From CAZEGI01 sp964512105 (GTDB lineage: Archaea; Altiarchaeota; Altiarchaeia; IMC4; CAZEGI01), in assembly GCA_964512105.1 (NCBI GenBank), contig CAZEGI010000009.1, positions 1 through 39,996 of the forward strand: a stretch of DNA of 39,996 nucleotides, written 5' to 3'. The translations under genes and the position numbers were made by a program. The notes under the pieces are model-generated. The model was not told the DNA's origin, ran no database searches, and saw nothing but the letters and a program-made list of their open reading frames with translations. Below are positions 31,829 to 39,948 of this stretch, piece by piece; the stretch's first letter is position 1; each line of letters opens with the position of its first letter.

Positions 31829-32860
31829 TTACATTATTTGCATATATCGAGCGCCGTCAAAACGCAGTGTTACCGTTTGTGTGCCTACATCAAGATATGA
31901 AGAGTTCCTTGCAGAGCCTATGTAGTTTCCTAGGCTGTCGAATAGTTGACCGTTTATGGTGTAATTGTCAGCAGTGGATATGTTTAGCTGAACAACAATG
32001 CTAAGGCAATCGTATTTGCCGTTTGCGTTGGTGTCCGTGCCGGAGTCGGTGTAGGTGCCTGTTGTTGCAGCTGTGCCAAAGTCAAATTCCCGGTATTGGT
32101 AGTTTGTCGTATTGTACGGGTTGTCCTTGTATTCGTATTGTGTTCCATTTTCGTCTTCCCAATAGAGTTCCACCAACTGCAAAGATCCGTTTAGACGATT
32201 TCTGTATATGCAACTGCCGTCGAACATAAGGGATACGTTGCGTCTGCCTGCTGTGAGATAGGAAACATTGAGCGCAAAGCACCTGTAACTGCTCGATGTG
32301 GAGGCGAGGTATGCGTAAACGTAGTATGTGCCAGCCGTGCTCATATTCACTTCCGTATCAATTATGAGGAAATCCGCCAGTCCGTTGCTGTTGCTGTCCA
32401 ACTTGCGGTCGCTGTACAAACCCGTGAAGATGTTCGGGTCCACACCGCCGCGACCCACCCAGCCGGTTGTGTTGTATCCGTGCCTTCGGAACACGAGCTT
32501 GACTGCGGAAACATTGACGGAAGCATGGTCGTTTGTGTAGTTCACAAAGAACTGCTTAACAGTAGTCATGGGCTGGTGGTTTCTTATCGTTTCAACGACC
32601 TTGTTTCCACCTGCAACTGTTATTGGATTCCTATCCAGCTCCCACCACACGTCGGCCATTGACCATGCCCACCGATTGTTGTTCAGGGTTACCGTGTCTG
32701 TGGTCATGTCGTGATTCCAGCCTGCACTGCCATGCGGAGCGCCATCATTGCGTGCAAGACATGACGCAAAGTTGGCCCAGTTCTCGCCAACACCGTTTTC
32801 TATGGTTCCATCGCCAGGTCCGTCGGGGCCATATGGAAAGTTAGCGCCTGTTGGCATCAC
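31829..32860 (-). CDS. Surface protein middle fragment (metallopeptidase end, modules 1-2)
   Basis: 343 residues as called from MMPTGANFPYGPDG, but the frame is open further upstream and includes GGSGWGYHSTSHEYAHRV. There HEYAH (32864-32878) is an HExxH zinc-protease motif, and GENWANFASC (about 35 residues on) could give the third ligand of a gluzincin-type site. Two of the 125-residue calcium-loop modules follow (LDSNSNGLADF and TDTNANGKYDC). The frame ends inside module 2 (TLRFDGARYMQIM). One base back, the next frame continues IYANNVNGTYTVKGVSIYG into the 1,342-residue segment at an ATATAT tract (31842-31847). It is an internal part of one original gene, not an independent gene. Confidence 0.75.
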   Translation of the reverse strand: MMPTGANFPYGPDGPGDGTIENGVGENWANFASCLARNDGAPHGSAGWNHDMTTDTVTLNNNRWAWSMADVWWELDRNPITVAGGNKVVETIRNHQPMTTVKQFFVNYTNDHASVNVSAVKLVFRRHGYNTTGWVGRGGVDPNIFTGLYSDRKLDSNSNGLADFLIIDTEVNMSTAGTYYVYAYLASTSSSYRCFALNVSYLTAGRRNVSLMFDGSCIYRNRLNGSLQLVELYWEDENGTQYEYKDNPYNTTNYQYREFDFGTAATTGTYTDSGTDTNANGKYDCLSIVVQLNISTADNYTINGQLFDSLGNYIGSARNSSYLDVGTQTVTLRFDGARYMQIM

Positions 32861-34320
32861 CCTGTGCGCGTATTCGTGCGAGGTGCTGTGGTAACCCCAG
32901 CCTGAGCCGCCGAAAGTCGTGTGTAATACACATGCAACGTATTTGTGTTCGAGCTGTAGTAAGATGTGTTACCTACATAGTCATCATCTCCGACCTCGCA
33001 GTCCATCCTGAAATTAATCTCAAAGTTAACGGGGGACTGCATCCAGTACAGGTAGGCCTGCGTAACCGCATGGTATATGCTGCCGCCTTCCACGGCGTTA
33101 AACTGGAGGTCCTTTCCGGAATAGTCACGCTCGCGAAGGTTCGTGTCCACAGCGACATTCTTGGCTGACGGCTGTGCGTTTGGATTTACGGCAGTATTCG
33201 CCCCCCACTCGTCGTCGGTGATGACCCTTACCTTTATGTTATTCGCAGCTCTTGTCGGGGAAAACTGCATGGTGCCGTTTATTATCGTGTTTGCACCGTA
33301 CTCTATGCCCTCCATGTTGAGGTTTATCGCATACTCGCCGTCGTCGTTTGTGAAGGTTGTCCATTTTTTGGTCCATGGTGATGACGCCTGCCAGAGTTCA
33401 ACTTGCATCCGCCTCATCGGGTTTGTGCCGCTTTCCGTTTCCTTGACTTGACCAGTGACCTTGTATGTTTCACCCCGGTTGTTGTTCTCGTTGGTCTCGT
33501 CTATCTCGCTGTTCGGGTCTGCAATAACCTGGAACTTGTAGTTCCCTATATCAAATGCTGTGAAATCATGGGTTACGGTCTTAAAACTGCCGGCAGATAT
33601 CGTGCCTACATTTACTATCTCATTTGAGAATGTGTTTCCAAAGTAGGTCTCCAGTACCCTCACGTTTACATTCTCCGCATCGCTTTGGCCTTTGTTTCGG
33701 ACCTTGGCCGTCATGCGATACCTGTTCGTGCCGGTCTGCGATATGACAATTTCGGTGGAGTTTACGTACAGATCGATGTCATGGATTTCCAACGCAAGTT
33801 CAGCCCAGTCAACGCCAAGACACCAGCACCCTGTTCCTGTTGTGTCTATGTAGACAAGAACCGTGTTCACGCCTTCAACCAAATCGCTTTTGTCAATCGT
33901 GAAGGATACGGTACTCCACTGGTCGGTAGCCCCGGTCAGTATGCCGATATAATTACTATTCAGAAGAACAGTATCTATCTCGGGCCTGCCATCGCAACCT
34001 GTGGTGGGGTTGTCGCAGTCGTACGCCCTTACTGTGAGGGTCGCTGACAGAACAGCAGAAATGTTGAGGTCCTGAAGGTCTATAAGAACGGTATGAAAAC
34101 TAGGTGGCCAGATACAACTTCCACCAGTGCCGGTAAACCCCTTGTATTTCTTTATTGTGGATTCGGTGGTCATGACAGTGACCTTTTCATTGGATTTATC
34201 AGCAAGAAACTTTACCGAAGAATCTGCCCTGTAATCCCTGTCGTCAGCGGCTGCGGTGTTGACTCCGCAAAATAAAAGCCCGACAATAACAAAAGCCGTT
34301 AAGATGTTCCTCAAAAACAT
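32857..34320 (-). CDS. Surface protein N-terminal part with signal peptide and CARDB domain
   Basis: About 487 residues from the ATG at 34320, which I choose over 34368 because GGTGGTGGC immediately precedes it and MFLRNILTAFVIVGLLFCGV is a clear signal peptide. A beta-sandwich (near residues 30-170, with DLVEGVNTVLVYIDTTG) is followed by a CARDB-like adhesion domain (DLYVNSTEIVISQTGTNRYR to DPNSEIDETNENNNRGE). The start of a metallopeptidase domain follows (VEGGSIYHAVTQAYLYWMQS). The frame ends with an unrelated-looking Arg/Thr-rich tail after LHVYYT, because the reading frame is lost at an ACACAC tract (32919-32924 on plus). The other frame continues with the HEYAH motif. Confidence 0.8.
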   Translation of the reverse strand: MFLRNILTAFVIVGLLFCGVNTAAADDRDYRADSSVKFLADKSNEKVTVMTTESTIKKYKGFTGTGGSCIWPPSFHTVLIDLQDLNISAVLSATLTVRAYDCDNPTTGCDGRPEIDTVLLNSNYIGILTGATDQWSTVSFTIDKSDLVEGVNTVLVYIDTTGTGCWCLGVDWAELALEIHDIDLYVNSTEIVISQTGTNRYRMTAKVRNKGQSDAENVNVRVLETYFGNTFSNEIVNVGTISAGSFKTVTHDFTAFDIGNYKFQVIADPNSEIDETNENNNRGETYKVTGQVKETESGTNPMRRMQVELWQASSPWTKKWTTFTNDDGEYAINLNMEGIEYGANTIINGTMQFSPTRAANNIKVRVITDDEWGANTAVNPNAQPSAKNVAVDTNLRERDYSGKDLQFNAVEGGSIYHAVTQAYLYWMQSPVNFEINFRMDCEVGDDDYVGNTSYYSSNTNTLHVYYTRLSAAQAGVTTAPRTNTRTG

Positions 34321-34351
34321 TGCCACCACCAAGAATCTTTTATATATACTT

Positions 34352-34834
34352 TTAGGTATATAAATCAAGTTTCATACCTATGCATTGGTTATTTTCACAG
34401 ACGCATTCCGACACAGCGAGGGACGGGCCGCACATCTCCTCCACAATTCCTTCCGGCGGATATACATGCATAAAATTCACGCACGCACATCTCGAGGATG
34501 CAGGAACGCAATCTTCGTTTTTTTCGCAATAGGTCCTGCTTTTTAGGTACTCCAGTTTAGGGTACTTTGAGAGTATTCTGCCGGTCGCTTTCTCAAGAGC
34601 GATTTTAACCTGAAGCTTCTGATATGAATATGTCACGGTCATGGATGCGGCGTCCTCCGAAAAACTGATATCCGCACTTGGATACGTTTTCAGAAATTCC
34701 ATGACCTCTTCGGTCTGGCTTGCGGTGGAAATTGCATTATCCCGCGTTATCGTGACTTGTTCGATGCATCCGCTGATTAGAATCAGTGCTGAGATAAGAA
34801 GAATCATTCGGCATACTTGTTTTTTCATTTTCAA
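34352..34834 (-). CDS. Cys-rich lipoprotein
   Basis: 160 residues. A signal peptide with lipobox (MILLISALILISGC, predicted lipidated Cys near 23) precedes a region of about 80 residues with a beta-alpha-beta look (MTVTYSYQKLQVKIALEKATG). The C-terminal domain has about eight cysteines: TYCEKNEDCVPASSRCACVN, then MCGPSLAVSECVCENNQCIG. It is probably disulfide-bonded and extracellular, with a protease-inhibitor-like spacing, but I cannot assign a family. It could serve the metallopeptidase-bearing surface protein encoded just downstream (inference). Its final codons (LYT stop) contain the TTTATATAC stretch that looks like the TATA box of that surface-protein gene. Confidence 0.75.
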   Translation of the reverse strand: MKMKKQVCRMILLISALILISGCIEQVTITRDNAISTASQTEEVMEFLKTYPSADISFSEDAASMTVTYSYQKLQVKIALEKATGRILSKYPKLEYLKSRTYCEKNEDCVPASSRCACVNFMHVYPPEGIVEEMCGPSLAVSECVCENNQCIGMKLDLYT

Positions 34835-34915
34835 TTCTTCATCAATATCTTATTTTTTTAAAGTATTATTAGTACCTCCGCTTTTTATCCTTTCCGGAGA
34901 TAAATTCTTGCAGAT

Positions 34916-35185
34916 TCAGATAAGTTTACTAAAGTCATCATAAACCTTGCTCCGATGTCCGATAAACAAAACGATTACCTTCTTTTCTCCATGCCATATC
35001 TCATAAATCACCCTGTAATCGCCAACACGAAGCTTATAATACTGCGATGGAGTTATACGTTCACCCTTGTTTTGCGGATTATCTTGCAAACCCTTGATTT
35101 TACCCTTTACCCGGTCCTTTAAATCCGAGTCAAGTTTTTCGAGAAAGGCGTTTGCCTTAGGATGAAGAAAAACCTTGAATTCCAT
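34916..35185 (-). CDS. RelE-family mRNA interferase toxin
   Basis: 89 residues: FKVFLHPKANAFLEKLDSDL, a helical pair KDRVKGKIKGLQDNP, then the classic RelE strand set YKLRVGDYRVIYEIW and KKVIVLFIGHRSKVYDDF. LRVGDYRVIYEI is highly characteristic. It is expected to cleave mRNA at the ribosome. It is preceded by its antitoxin with a 5-nt gap. Confidence 0.93.
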   Translation of the reverse strand: MEFKVFLHPKANAFLEKLDSDLKDRVKGKIKGLQDNPQNKGERITPSQYYKLRVGDYRVIYEIWHGEKKVIVLFIGHRSKVYDDFSKLI

Positions 35186-35190
35186 ACAGG

Positions 35191-35403
35191 TTACTCCAGA
35201 GGCACTAATTTCTCAGGTTTTTCTCTGGCATCTTTACTCCTTGAATTTAGCATGCTAAGAAATTTACGTGTTTTCTCTTTCTCCTCATAATACGCAATCA
35301 TCATCTTTATAGCGTCGCTTCTGGAAGCGAACTTCCCCTGCCTAACTTGCAGGTCTATAGCATCAACCATAGTTTCGGGTACTCTTACATTAATGGATAT
35401 CAT
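35191..35403 (-). CDS. CopG/ParD-like ribbon-helix-helix antitoxin
   Basis: 70 residues from the ATG at 35403 (MISINVRVPETMVDAIDLQV); 35421 (MFTGVV) is an alternative start. The strand SINVRVPE, helix MVDAIDLQVRQGKF and SRSDAIKMMIAYYEEKE form a ribbon-helix-helix DNA-binding domain. The C-terminal charged tail (SKDAREKPEKLVPLE) should wrap the RelE toxin encoded 5 nt downstream. ATATATGTTTAC just upstream may contain the promoter and operator. It is unrelated in sequence to the DUF2683-like antitoxin at 27310. Confidence 0.9.
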   Translation of the reverse strand: MISINVRVPETMVDAIDLQVRQGKFASRSDAIKMMIAYYEEKEKTRKFLSMLNSRSKDAREKPEKLVPLE

Positions 35404-35442
35404 AACAACACCTGTAAACATATATGTTTACGTATATAAATA

Positions 35443-36144
35443 TCAATCTTTTATCCTTTCCCCCGCCCTTCTGAAAATCCCGATCAGCGTGAAGGCCTCC
35501 TTTCCGGAGATGAACGCACGACCAATAAGCTGCCGGAATGTTTTTTTTGCGATTTTCCTGTTGTAATCCTGCTTCTGCACCTTGTCCACAAGGGCGTCGT
35601 ATTTTTTCAGCAGCACTTCCTTTTCCTTTGGCGTGATGGAAGTGAATTTTTTATTTTTTGATTTTTCATTCCTCATTCTAAAGATTTCATAAAGAACGAT
35701 TGCAACAGAATGCGATACATTCAGCGTTGGATATTCGCTTGATGCCGGAATTGTAATGAGTATGTCGCACTCCTGTATTTCTTCGTTATACAATCCGTAA
35801 TCCTCCCTGCCGAAAACAATCCCCACCCTGCTTTTCGTTTTTATCGCATTTGCCAAATCTTCGGGGAATACGGGTGTCCGCATGGCGTTGCCGTCACCGG
35901 CGGAAATTGCAGATGTCGCAACAAGAAAATCAAACTTTTTTTTAAGTTCTTTGAAATTTTTTATTACCCTTGCACTCCTCAGGATATCCAGACCATGCAT
36001 AGAATACGCCCGCGCTTCGCTTCCGATTTTTGGAGGGCTTACCAGAACGAGGTTCCTGAAACCGAAGTTCTTCATGACCCTTGCGACTGCACCAATGTTC
36101 CCCTGATATTTGGGCTCCACGAGAATCACGGAAAAGTTTTCCAT
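35443..36144 (-). CDS. trmJ: TrmJ-type SPOUT tRNA 2'-O-methyltransferase
   Basis: 233 residues. MENFSVILVEPKYQGNIGAV, ARVMKNFGFRNLVLVSPP is the N-terminal SPOUT signature with the conserved Asn-Ile-Gly-Ala. The SAM-binding trefoil knot is GIVFGREDYGLYNEEI, TIPASSEYPTLNVSHSVAIV. A basic helical C-terminal region (about 70 residues) follows. It is expected to 2'-O-methylate position 32 of tRNAs. The length is that of archaeal TrmJ. It is divergent from herA over 37 AT-rich bases. Confidence 0.9.
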   Translation of the reverse strand: MENFSVILVEPKYQGNIGAVARVMKNFGFRNLVLVSPPKIGSEARAYSMHGLDILRSARVIKNFKELKKKFDFLVATSAISAGDGNAMRTPVFPEDLANAIKTKSRVGIVFGREDYGLYNEEIQECDILITIPASSEYPTLNVSHSVAIVLYEIFRMRNEKSKNKKFTSITPKEKEVLLKKYDALVDKVQKQDYNRKIAKKTFRQLIGRAFISGKEAFTLIGIFRRAGERIKD

Positions 36145-36181
36145 CTTCGTTACATTAATACCTTTTTATTAATTATTAACC

Positions 36182-37657
36182 ATGCTTGTCGGAACCATAT
36201 ACGGCGAGGTAAGGCAGACGCTGTTCGACATACTTCTCGAGAACCAGGGTGTAGGGAAGGGCTCGTACGTGAAAGTTAATCATGAGACGGACGGCTGGGT
36301 TCTCGCGCGCATCGAGTCCATGAGAAGGTTTATGGATGATCTGGAAGAGGTCGCAGTGGCGAAGGCCCGCACTATCGGCTATCGCAGGGAAGGCAACATA
36401 ATGCTGCCAAAAACCCCTTTCAAGCCGAAGGAGAAGGTTTACTCCGCAGACAGGAAACTTATCGTTGACACACTCGGACTGAAGGAAAATCGCTCAGGAA
36501 ATATTTATCTTGGAGTTCTGGATGGCCAGGATGTTCCGATCTTTCTGGACATAAAAAAAACCGTCTCCAAGCACGTTTCGGTTCTCGCGAAAACCGGGGC
36601 AGGAAAAACATACACGGTTGGTGTCCTGCTCGAGGAACTGCTGAAAGCGGATGTCCCGATAGTTATAATAGACCCTCACGACGAATATTCCACCCTGAAG
36701 CGCGAGAACAACGACTCGGAGATGAGCAAGTACGGTGTCACTCCGCGGTCCTACGAAAGGCAGATTACCTCATACACCGTGGGATTCGAAAGTCCGGGCT
36801 CGAGACAGCTCGTGCTGAACCCGAAGTTTGATTTGTACGAACTCATTGACATAATGCCAATCCGGCTGAACGACCGGCAGAAAGCAGTGATTTATAACTC
36901 GCTCCAGCGCATCGGGCATGAAAACTACACCCTCGACGAACTTATCGAGGAGGTGAAGGCAGACAGCGACAAGGCGAAGTGGAAGGTGATAAGCGGTCTT
37001 GAAACCCTGAGGGACAGCGGGATTTTTGACGGCAGGCCCGTTTCGAAGCACGAGCTTGTGCGCCCTGGGCACGCGAGCATAATCAACCTGAAGAACACGG
37101 ACCCGCACATACAGCAACTCGTGGTCGCAAAAATCGCACGTGAGTTGTTTGAGGCGAAGAAGCGCGACGAGCTGCCGAATTTTCTGTTCCTTATCGAGGA
37201 GGCGCACAACTTCTGCCCGGAGCGGAGTTTCGGGGACGCGATATCTTCCGGCATACTCCGGACCATCGCCTCGGAGGGGAGGAAATTCGGTTTCAACCTT
37301 TGCATCGTAACGCAACGTCCCGCAAGAATCGACAAGAGCGTTTTATCACAGTGCAACACGCAGATAATACTCAAGGTCACCAACCCGAATGACCTTCGCG
37401 CCATCGGGCAGTCCATCGAGGGTTTCACCCCGGACATGGAGGAGGACATAAAACAGTTGCCAACGGGCCACGCGCTCGTTGTCGGCGGATGCGTTGAACA
37501 ACCGATTACCGTTGAGGTCAGGATACGGGAAACGCTCCACGGCGGTAGCATAAAAGCCGGAAAGGAACCGCTAAAAAAACCCCCCAAACGCGGAAGCGTG
37601 AGAATTTCATTTTCAAAAAGATTAAAGATTGCAATAAAAAAAATTTTCCTGAAGTAA
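36182..37657 (+). CDS. herA: HerA hexameric DNA helicase/translocase
   Basis: 491 residues. The N-terminal HAS-barrel (MLVGTIYGEVRQTLFDILLE and the following 100 residues) precedes a FtsK/HerA-type ATPase. Walker A is VLAKTGAGKTYTVGVLLEE, the strand IVIIDPHDEYSTL follows, and Walker B is FLFLIEEAHNFCP. The sensor region is LCIVTQRPARIDKSVLSQCN, with NPNDLRAIGQSIE after it. HerA works with NurA in DNA end resection together with Mre11-Rad50. nurA is not adjacent here, which departs from the usual archaeal operon. The DNA ligase gene follows 1 nt after its stop, suggesting a repair operon. The tail is lysine-rich. Confidence 0.95.
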   Translation: MLVGTIYGEVRQTLFDILLENQGVGKGSYVKVNHETDGWVLARIESMRRFMDDLEEVAVAKARTIGYRREGNIMLPKTPFKPKEKVYSADRKLIVDTLGLKENRSGNIYLGVLDGQDVPIFLDIKKTVSKHVSVLAKTGAGKTYTVGVLLEELLKADVPIVIIDPHDEYSTLKRENNDSEMSKYGVTPRSYERQITSYTVGFESPGSRQLVLNPKFDLYELIDIMPIRLNDRQKAVIYNSLQRIGHENYTLDELIEEVKADSDKAKWKVISGLETLRDSGIFDGRPVSKHELVRPGHASIINLKNTDPHIQQLVVAKIARELFEAKKRDELPNFLFLIEEAHNFCPERSFGDAISSGILRTIASEGRKFGFNLCIVTQRPARIDKSVLSQCNTQIILKVTNPNDLRAIGQSIEGFTPDMEEDIKQLPTGHALVVGGCVEQPITVEVRIRETLHGGSIKAGKEPLKKPPKRGSVRISFSKRLKIAIKKIFLK

Positions 37658-37658
37658 G

Positions 37659-39323
37659 ATGGACTATTCGGAACTTGTTGGGTGCTATCAGAAGCTGGAA
37701 AGGACGACGAAACGCCTCGAGATGACGGACATAATCTCGGAGTTTATACGCAAAGTTCCGGAGAAGAACCTGCCGGTGGTTCTGCTCTTCCTGCAGGGGA
37801 GGGTTTTCCCTATGTGGAGCGAAAAGGAACTTGGAATTGCAGGCAAGCTCATGGTAAAGGCGCTATCGCTTGTTTCCGGAGCAACCGAGGACGCGATTGA
37901 AAAATCCGTAAAGGAAACCGGAGACACGGGCTTGACTGCGGAAAAAATTCTTGTGAGAAAGCACCAGACAACGCTGTTCACGCAAAAACTCACGCTCGAA
38001 AAGGTTTACGACAATCTTGAAAAACTTGCAGAACTCACAGGGAAGGGCTCGCAGGACAAGAAGATGAGTTACATAAATGAACTGCTATCTTTTTCAACAC
38101 CCGCGGAATCAAAATACATCGTGCGGACGATTCTCGGCGAACTGCGCCTCGGTGTCGGGGAGGGCATCGTGCGGGACGCGATAGCAAAATCGTTCGGGGT
38201 TGACGTGAAACTTCTGGATAATGCGTATTTCCTGACCTCCGATTTCGGAGAGCTCGCGATAATTGCAAAGAGAGAAGGCAATGCCGGCCTGAAACGCGTC
38301 GAGCTTAAACCCGGAAAGCCGATGAACGTGATGCTCGCGCAAAAAATCGACAGCATAGATTCCGCAATTCAGGAAATCGAGAAAATCGCCTTCGAAGTAA
38401 AGTATGACGGCATGAGATGCCAGATTCACAAGGACGGGAAAAACATAAAGCTGTACACGAGACGTCTTGAAAACGTTACGAACCAGTTTCCGGAAATCGT
38501 AAAGTTTGCGAAGGAGATTAATGCGAAAACCGCGATAATAGAGGGCGAGGTCGTTGCAATAAAAAACAAATCAGACAGGCGACCTAGACCGTTCCAAGAC
38601 CTGAGCAGAAGAATCAAACGTAAATACGACATCCAGAAAATGGTTGACGAAATCCCGGTTGAGATAAACCTCTTCGATTTGATTTTCTTGAACGGAAAAA
38701 GTTATCTGAAAGAAAAATTTTCTGAAAGAAGAAAAGAGCTAGAAAAAATCGTGAAACCCACGGAATTCTTCCGGCTTGCTGACCAACTCAAAACAAAGAA
38801 AAAATCCGATGCGGAAAAATTCTACAAAAAAGCGCTCGAAATGGGGCACGAGGGCGTGATGGCGAAAAACCTCGACGCACCATACCAGCCCGGCTCCCGC
38901 GTCGGTTACATGTACAAGATAAAGCCGGTAATGGAAACTTTGGATTTGGCGATTACGGGCGCGACGTGGGGCGAGGGAAGAAGGTCGCACTGGCTGGGTT
39001 CATACCTCCTCTCCGTCCGGGACCCGCACACCGGCGAACTTCTTACAATCGGGAGAATGGCCACTGGACTTACGGACACGCAGCTCGAGGAGATGACTGA
39101 AATGCTGAAGCCCGATGTTCTCGAAGAATCTGGAAAGGAAGTGAAACTGAAACCGAATGTTGTTGTCGAGGTTGCATATGAGGAAATACAAAAATCCCCG
39201 ACCTACGATTCCGGCTATGCTCTGCGCTTCCCGCGGCTTGTGCGCATACGGATTGACAAGGGCGTTGATGATGCGGATACGCTTGAACGCGTGGAGAGCA
39301 TAATGAAAGGCGAAAAGAGATAA
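37659..39323 (+). CDS. lig: ATP-dependent DNA ligase (archaeal type)
   Basis: 554 residues. The N-terminal DNA-binding domain (MDYSELVGCYQKLERTTKRL to LRLGVGEGIVRDAIAKSFGV) is followed by the adenylation domain. The nucleophilic Lys lies in AFEVKYDGMRCQIH (motif I). Motif III-like segments include IIEGEVVAI and VEINLFDLIFLNG, and motif IV is MGHEGVMAKNLDAPYQPGSR. Motif V is YKIKP. The OB-fold ends with VVVEVAYEEIQKSPTYDSGYALRFPRL. Length and motifs are normal for archaeal/eukaryal ligase I. It joins nicks in replication and repair, and is co-transcribed with herA (1-nt gap). Confidence 0.96.
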   Translation: MDYSELVGCYQKLERTTKRLEMTDIISEFIRKVPEKNLPVVLLFLQGRVFPMWSEKELGIAGKLMVKALSLVSGATEDAIEKSVKETGDTGLTAEKILVRKHQTTLFTQKLTLEKVYDNLEKLAELTGKGSQDKKMSYINELLSFSTPAESKYIVRTILGELRLGVGEGIVRDAIAKSFGVDVKLLDNAYFLTSDFGELAIIAKREGNAGLKRVELKPGKPMNVMLAQKIDSIDSAIQEIEKIAFEVKYDGMRCQIHKDGKNIKLYTRRLENVTNQFPEIVKFAKEINAKTAIIEGEVVAIKNKSDRRPRPFQDLSRRIKRKYDIQKMVDEIPVEINLFDLIFLNGKSYLKEKFSERRKELEKIVKPTEFFRLADQLKTKKKSDAEKFYKKALEMGHEGVMAKNLDAPYQPGSRVGYMYKIKPVMETLDLAITGATWGEGRRSHWLGSYLLSVRDPHTGELLTIGRMATGLTDTQLEEMTEMLKPDVLEESGKEVKLKPNVVVEVAYEEIQKSPTYDSGYALRFPRLVRIRIDKGVDDADTLERVESIMKGEKR

Positions 39324-39362
39324 TCAGGATTTAGATACTACCTGCGTATTCGTAATCATAAA

Positions 39363-39557
39363 ATGGCATATAAAATAGAGATTAACCGAGAGATGTGCAT
39401 CGGTTGCGGGGCGTGCACAAACACATGCGACAATTTCGAACTGGGCAACGACGGAAAAGCTAGGGTGAAAAAAGAAAAGATCGATTTGATAGGTTGCAAT
39501 AAAGACGCTGCAGACGGATGCCCGGTCCAATGCATAAAAATCAGCGTAGCGAAATAG
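39363..39557 (+). CDS. Single-cluster [4Fe-4S] ferredoxin
   Basis: 64 residues, similar in layout to the Pyrococcus/Thermotoga single-cluster ferredoxins. Cluster ligands are Cys12, Cys15 and Cys18 in MCIGCGACTNTC, with Cys53 in GCPVQC followed by Pro. Cys22 and Cys45 are placed like the disulfide pair of those proteins; Cys57 is extra. It is a cytoplasmic electron carrier with no obvious redox partner in the window. The JAMM gene follows 2 nt after the stop, so the two share a transcript. Confidence 0.93.
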   Translation: MAYKIEINREMCIGCGACTNTCDNFELGNDGKARVKKEKIDLIGCNKDAADGCPVQCIKISVAK

Positions 39558-39559
39558 AC

Positions 39560-39928
39560 ATGTTTAGGATAAAAAAATCCGTTCTGGAGTCCGCACTTAC
39601 TGCTTCCCGCGAGTTGCATCCGCGTGAGTTTTCGGGGCTACTCCGGCAGGAAAATGGCGTGATAACCGAGATTCTTCTTGTTCCCGCAACAACCTTCGGC
39701 GAGGGTTTTTCGCAGACGCGTTTTGACATGATACCGATAGACCGTTCCGTTGCCGGTTCGATACATTCGCATCCCGCGGAAAATTTCAAACCATCGAAAC
39801 AGGACCTGCACTACTTCGGAAAAATCGGGAAAATTCACCTGATTGTAAAATATCCGTACGGAAGCCCGGCGGATATTGCGGCTTATGATAGAGAAGGCAA
39901 TAGAATCGAATTGATGGTGGTCGACTAA
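39560..39928 (+). CDS. JAB1/MPN (JAMM) metalloprotease-like protein
   Basis: 122 residues from the ATG at 39560 (MFRIKKSVLES), 2 nt after the ferredoxin stop; the frame is open upstream to 39518 but overlaps the ferredoxin. The JAMM motif is visible: a Glu in HPREFSGLL, then GSIHSHPAENFKPSKQDLHYF (HxHP with S and D at the expected spacing). Archaeal MPN proteins of this size cleave isopeptide-like or ThiS/MoaD-type conjugates (SAMP-like tags). No ubiquitin-like or E1-like gene is in the window. Length matches the minimal MPN domain. Confidence 0.88.
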   Translation: MFRIKKSVLESALTASRELHPREFSGLLRQENGVITEILLVPATTFGEGFSQTRFDMIPIDRSVAGSIHSHPAENFKPSKQDLHYFGKIGKIHLIVKYPYGSPADIAAYDREGNRIELMVVD

Positions 39929-39948
39929 GACTCTTTCTTATAATGATT

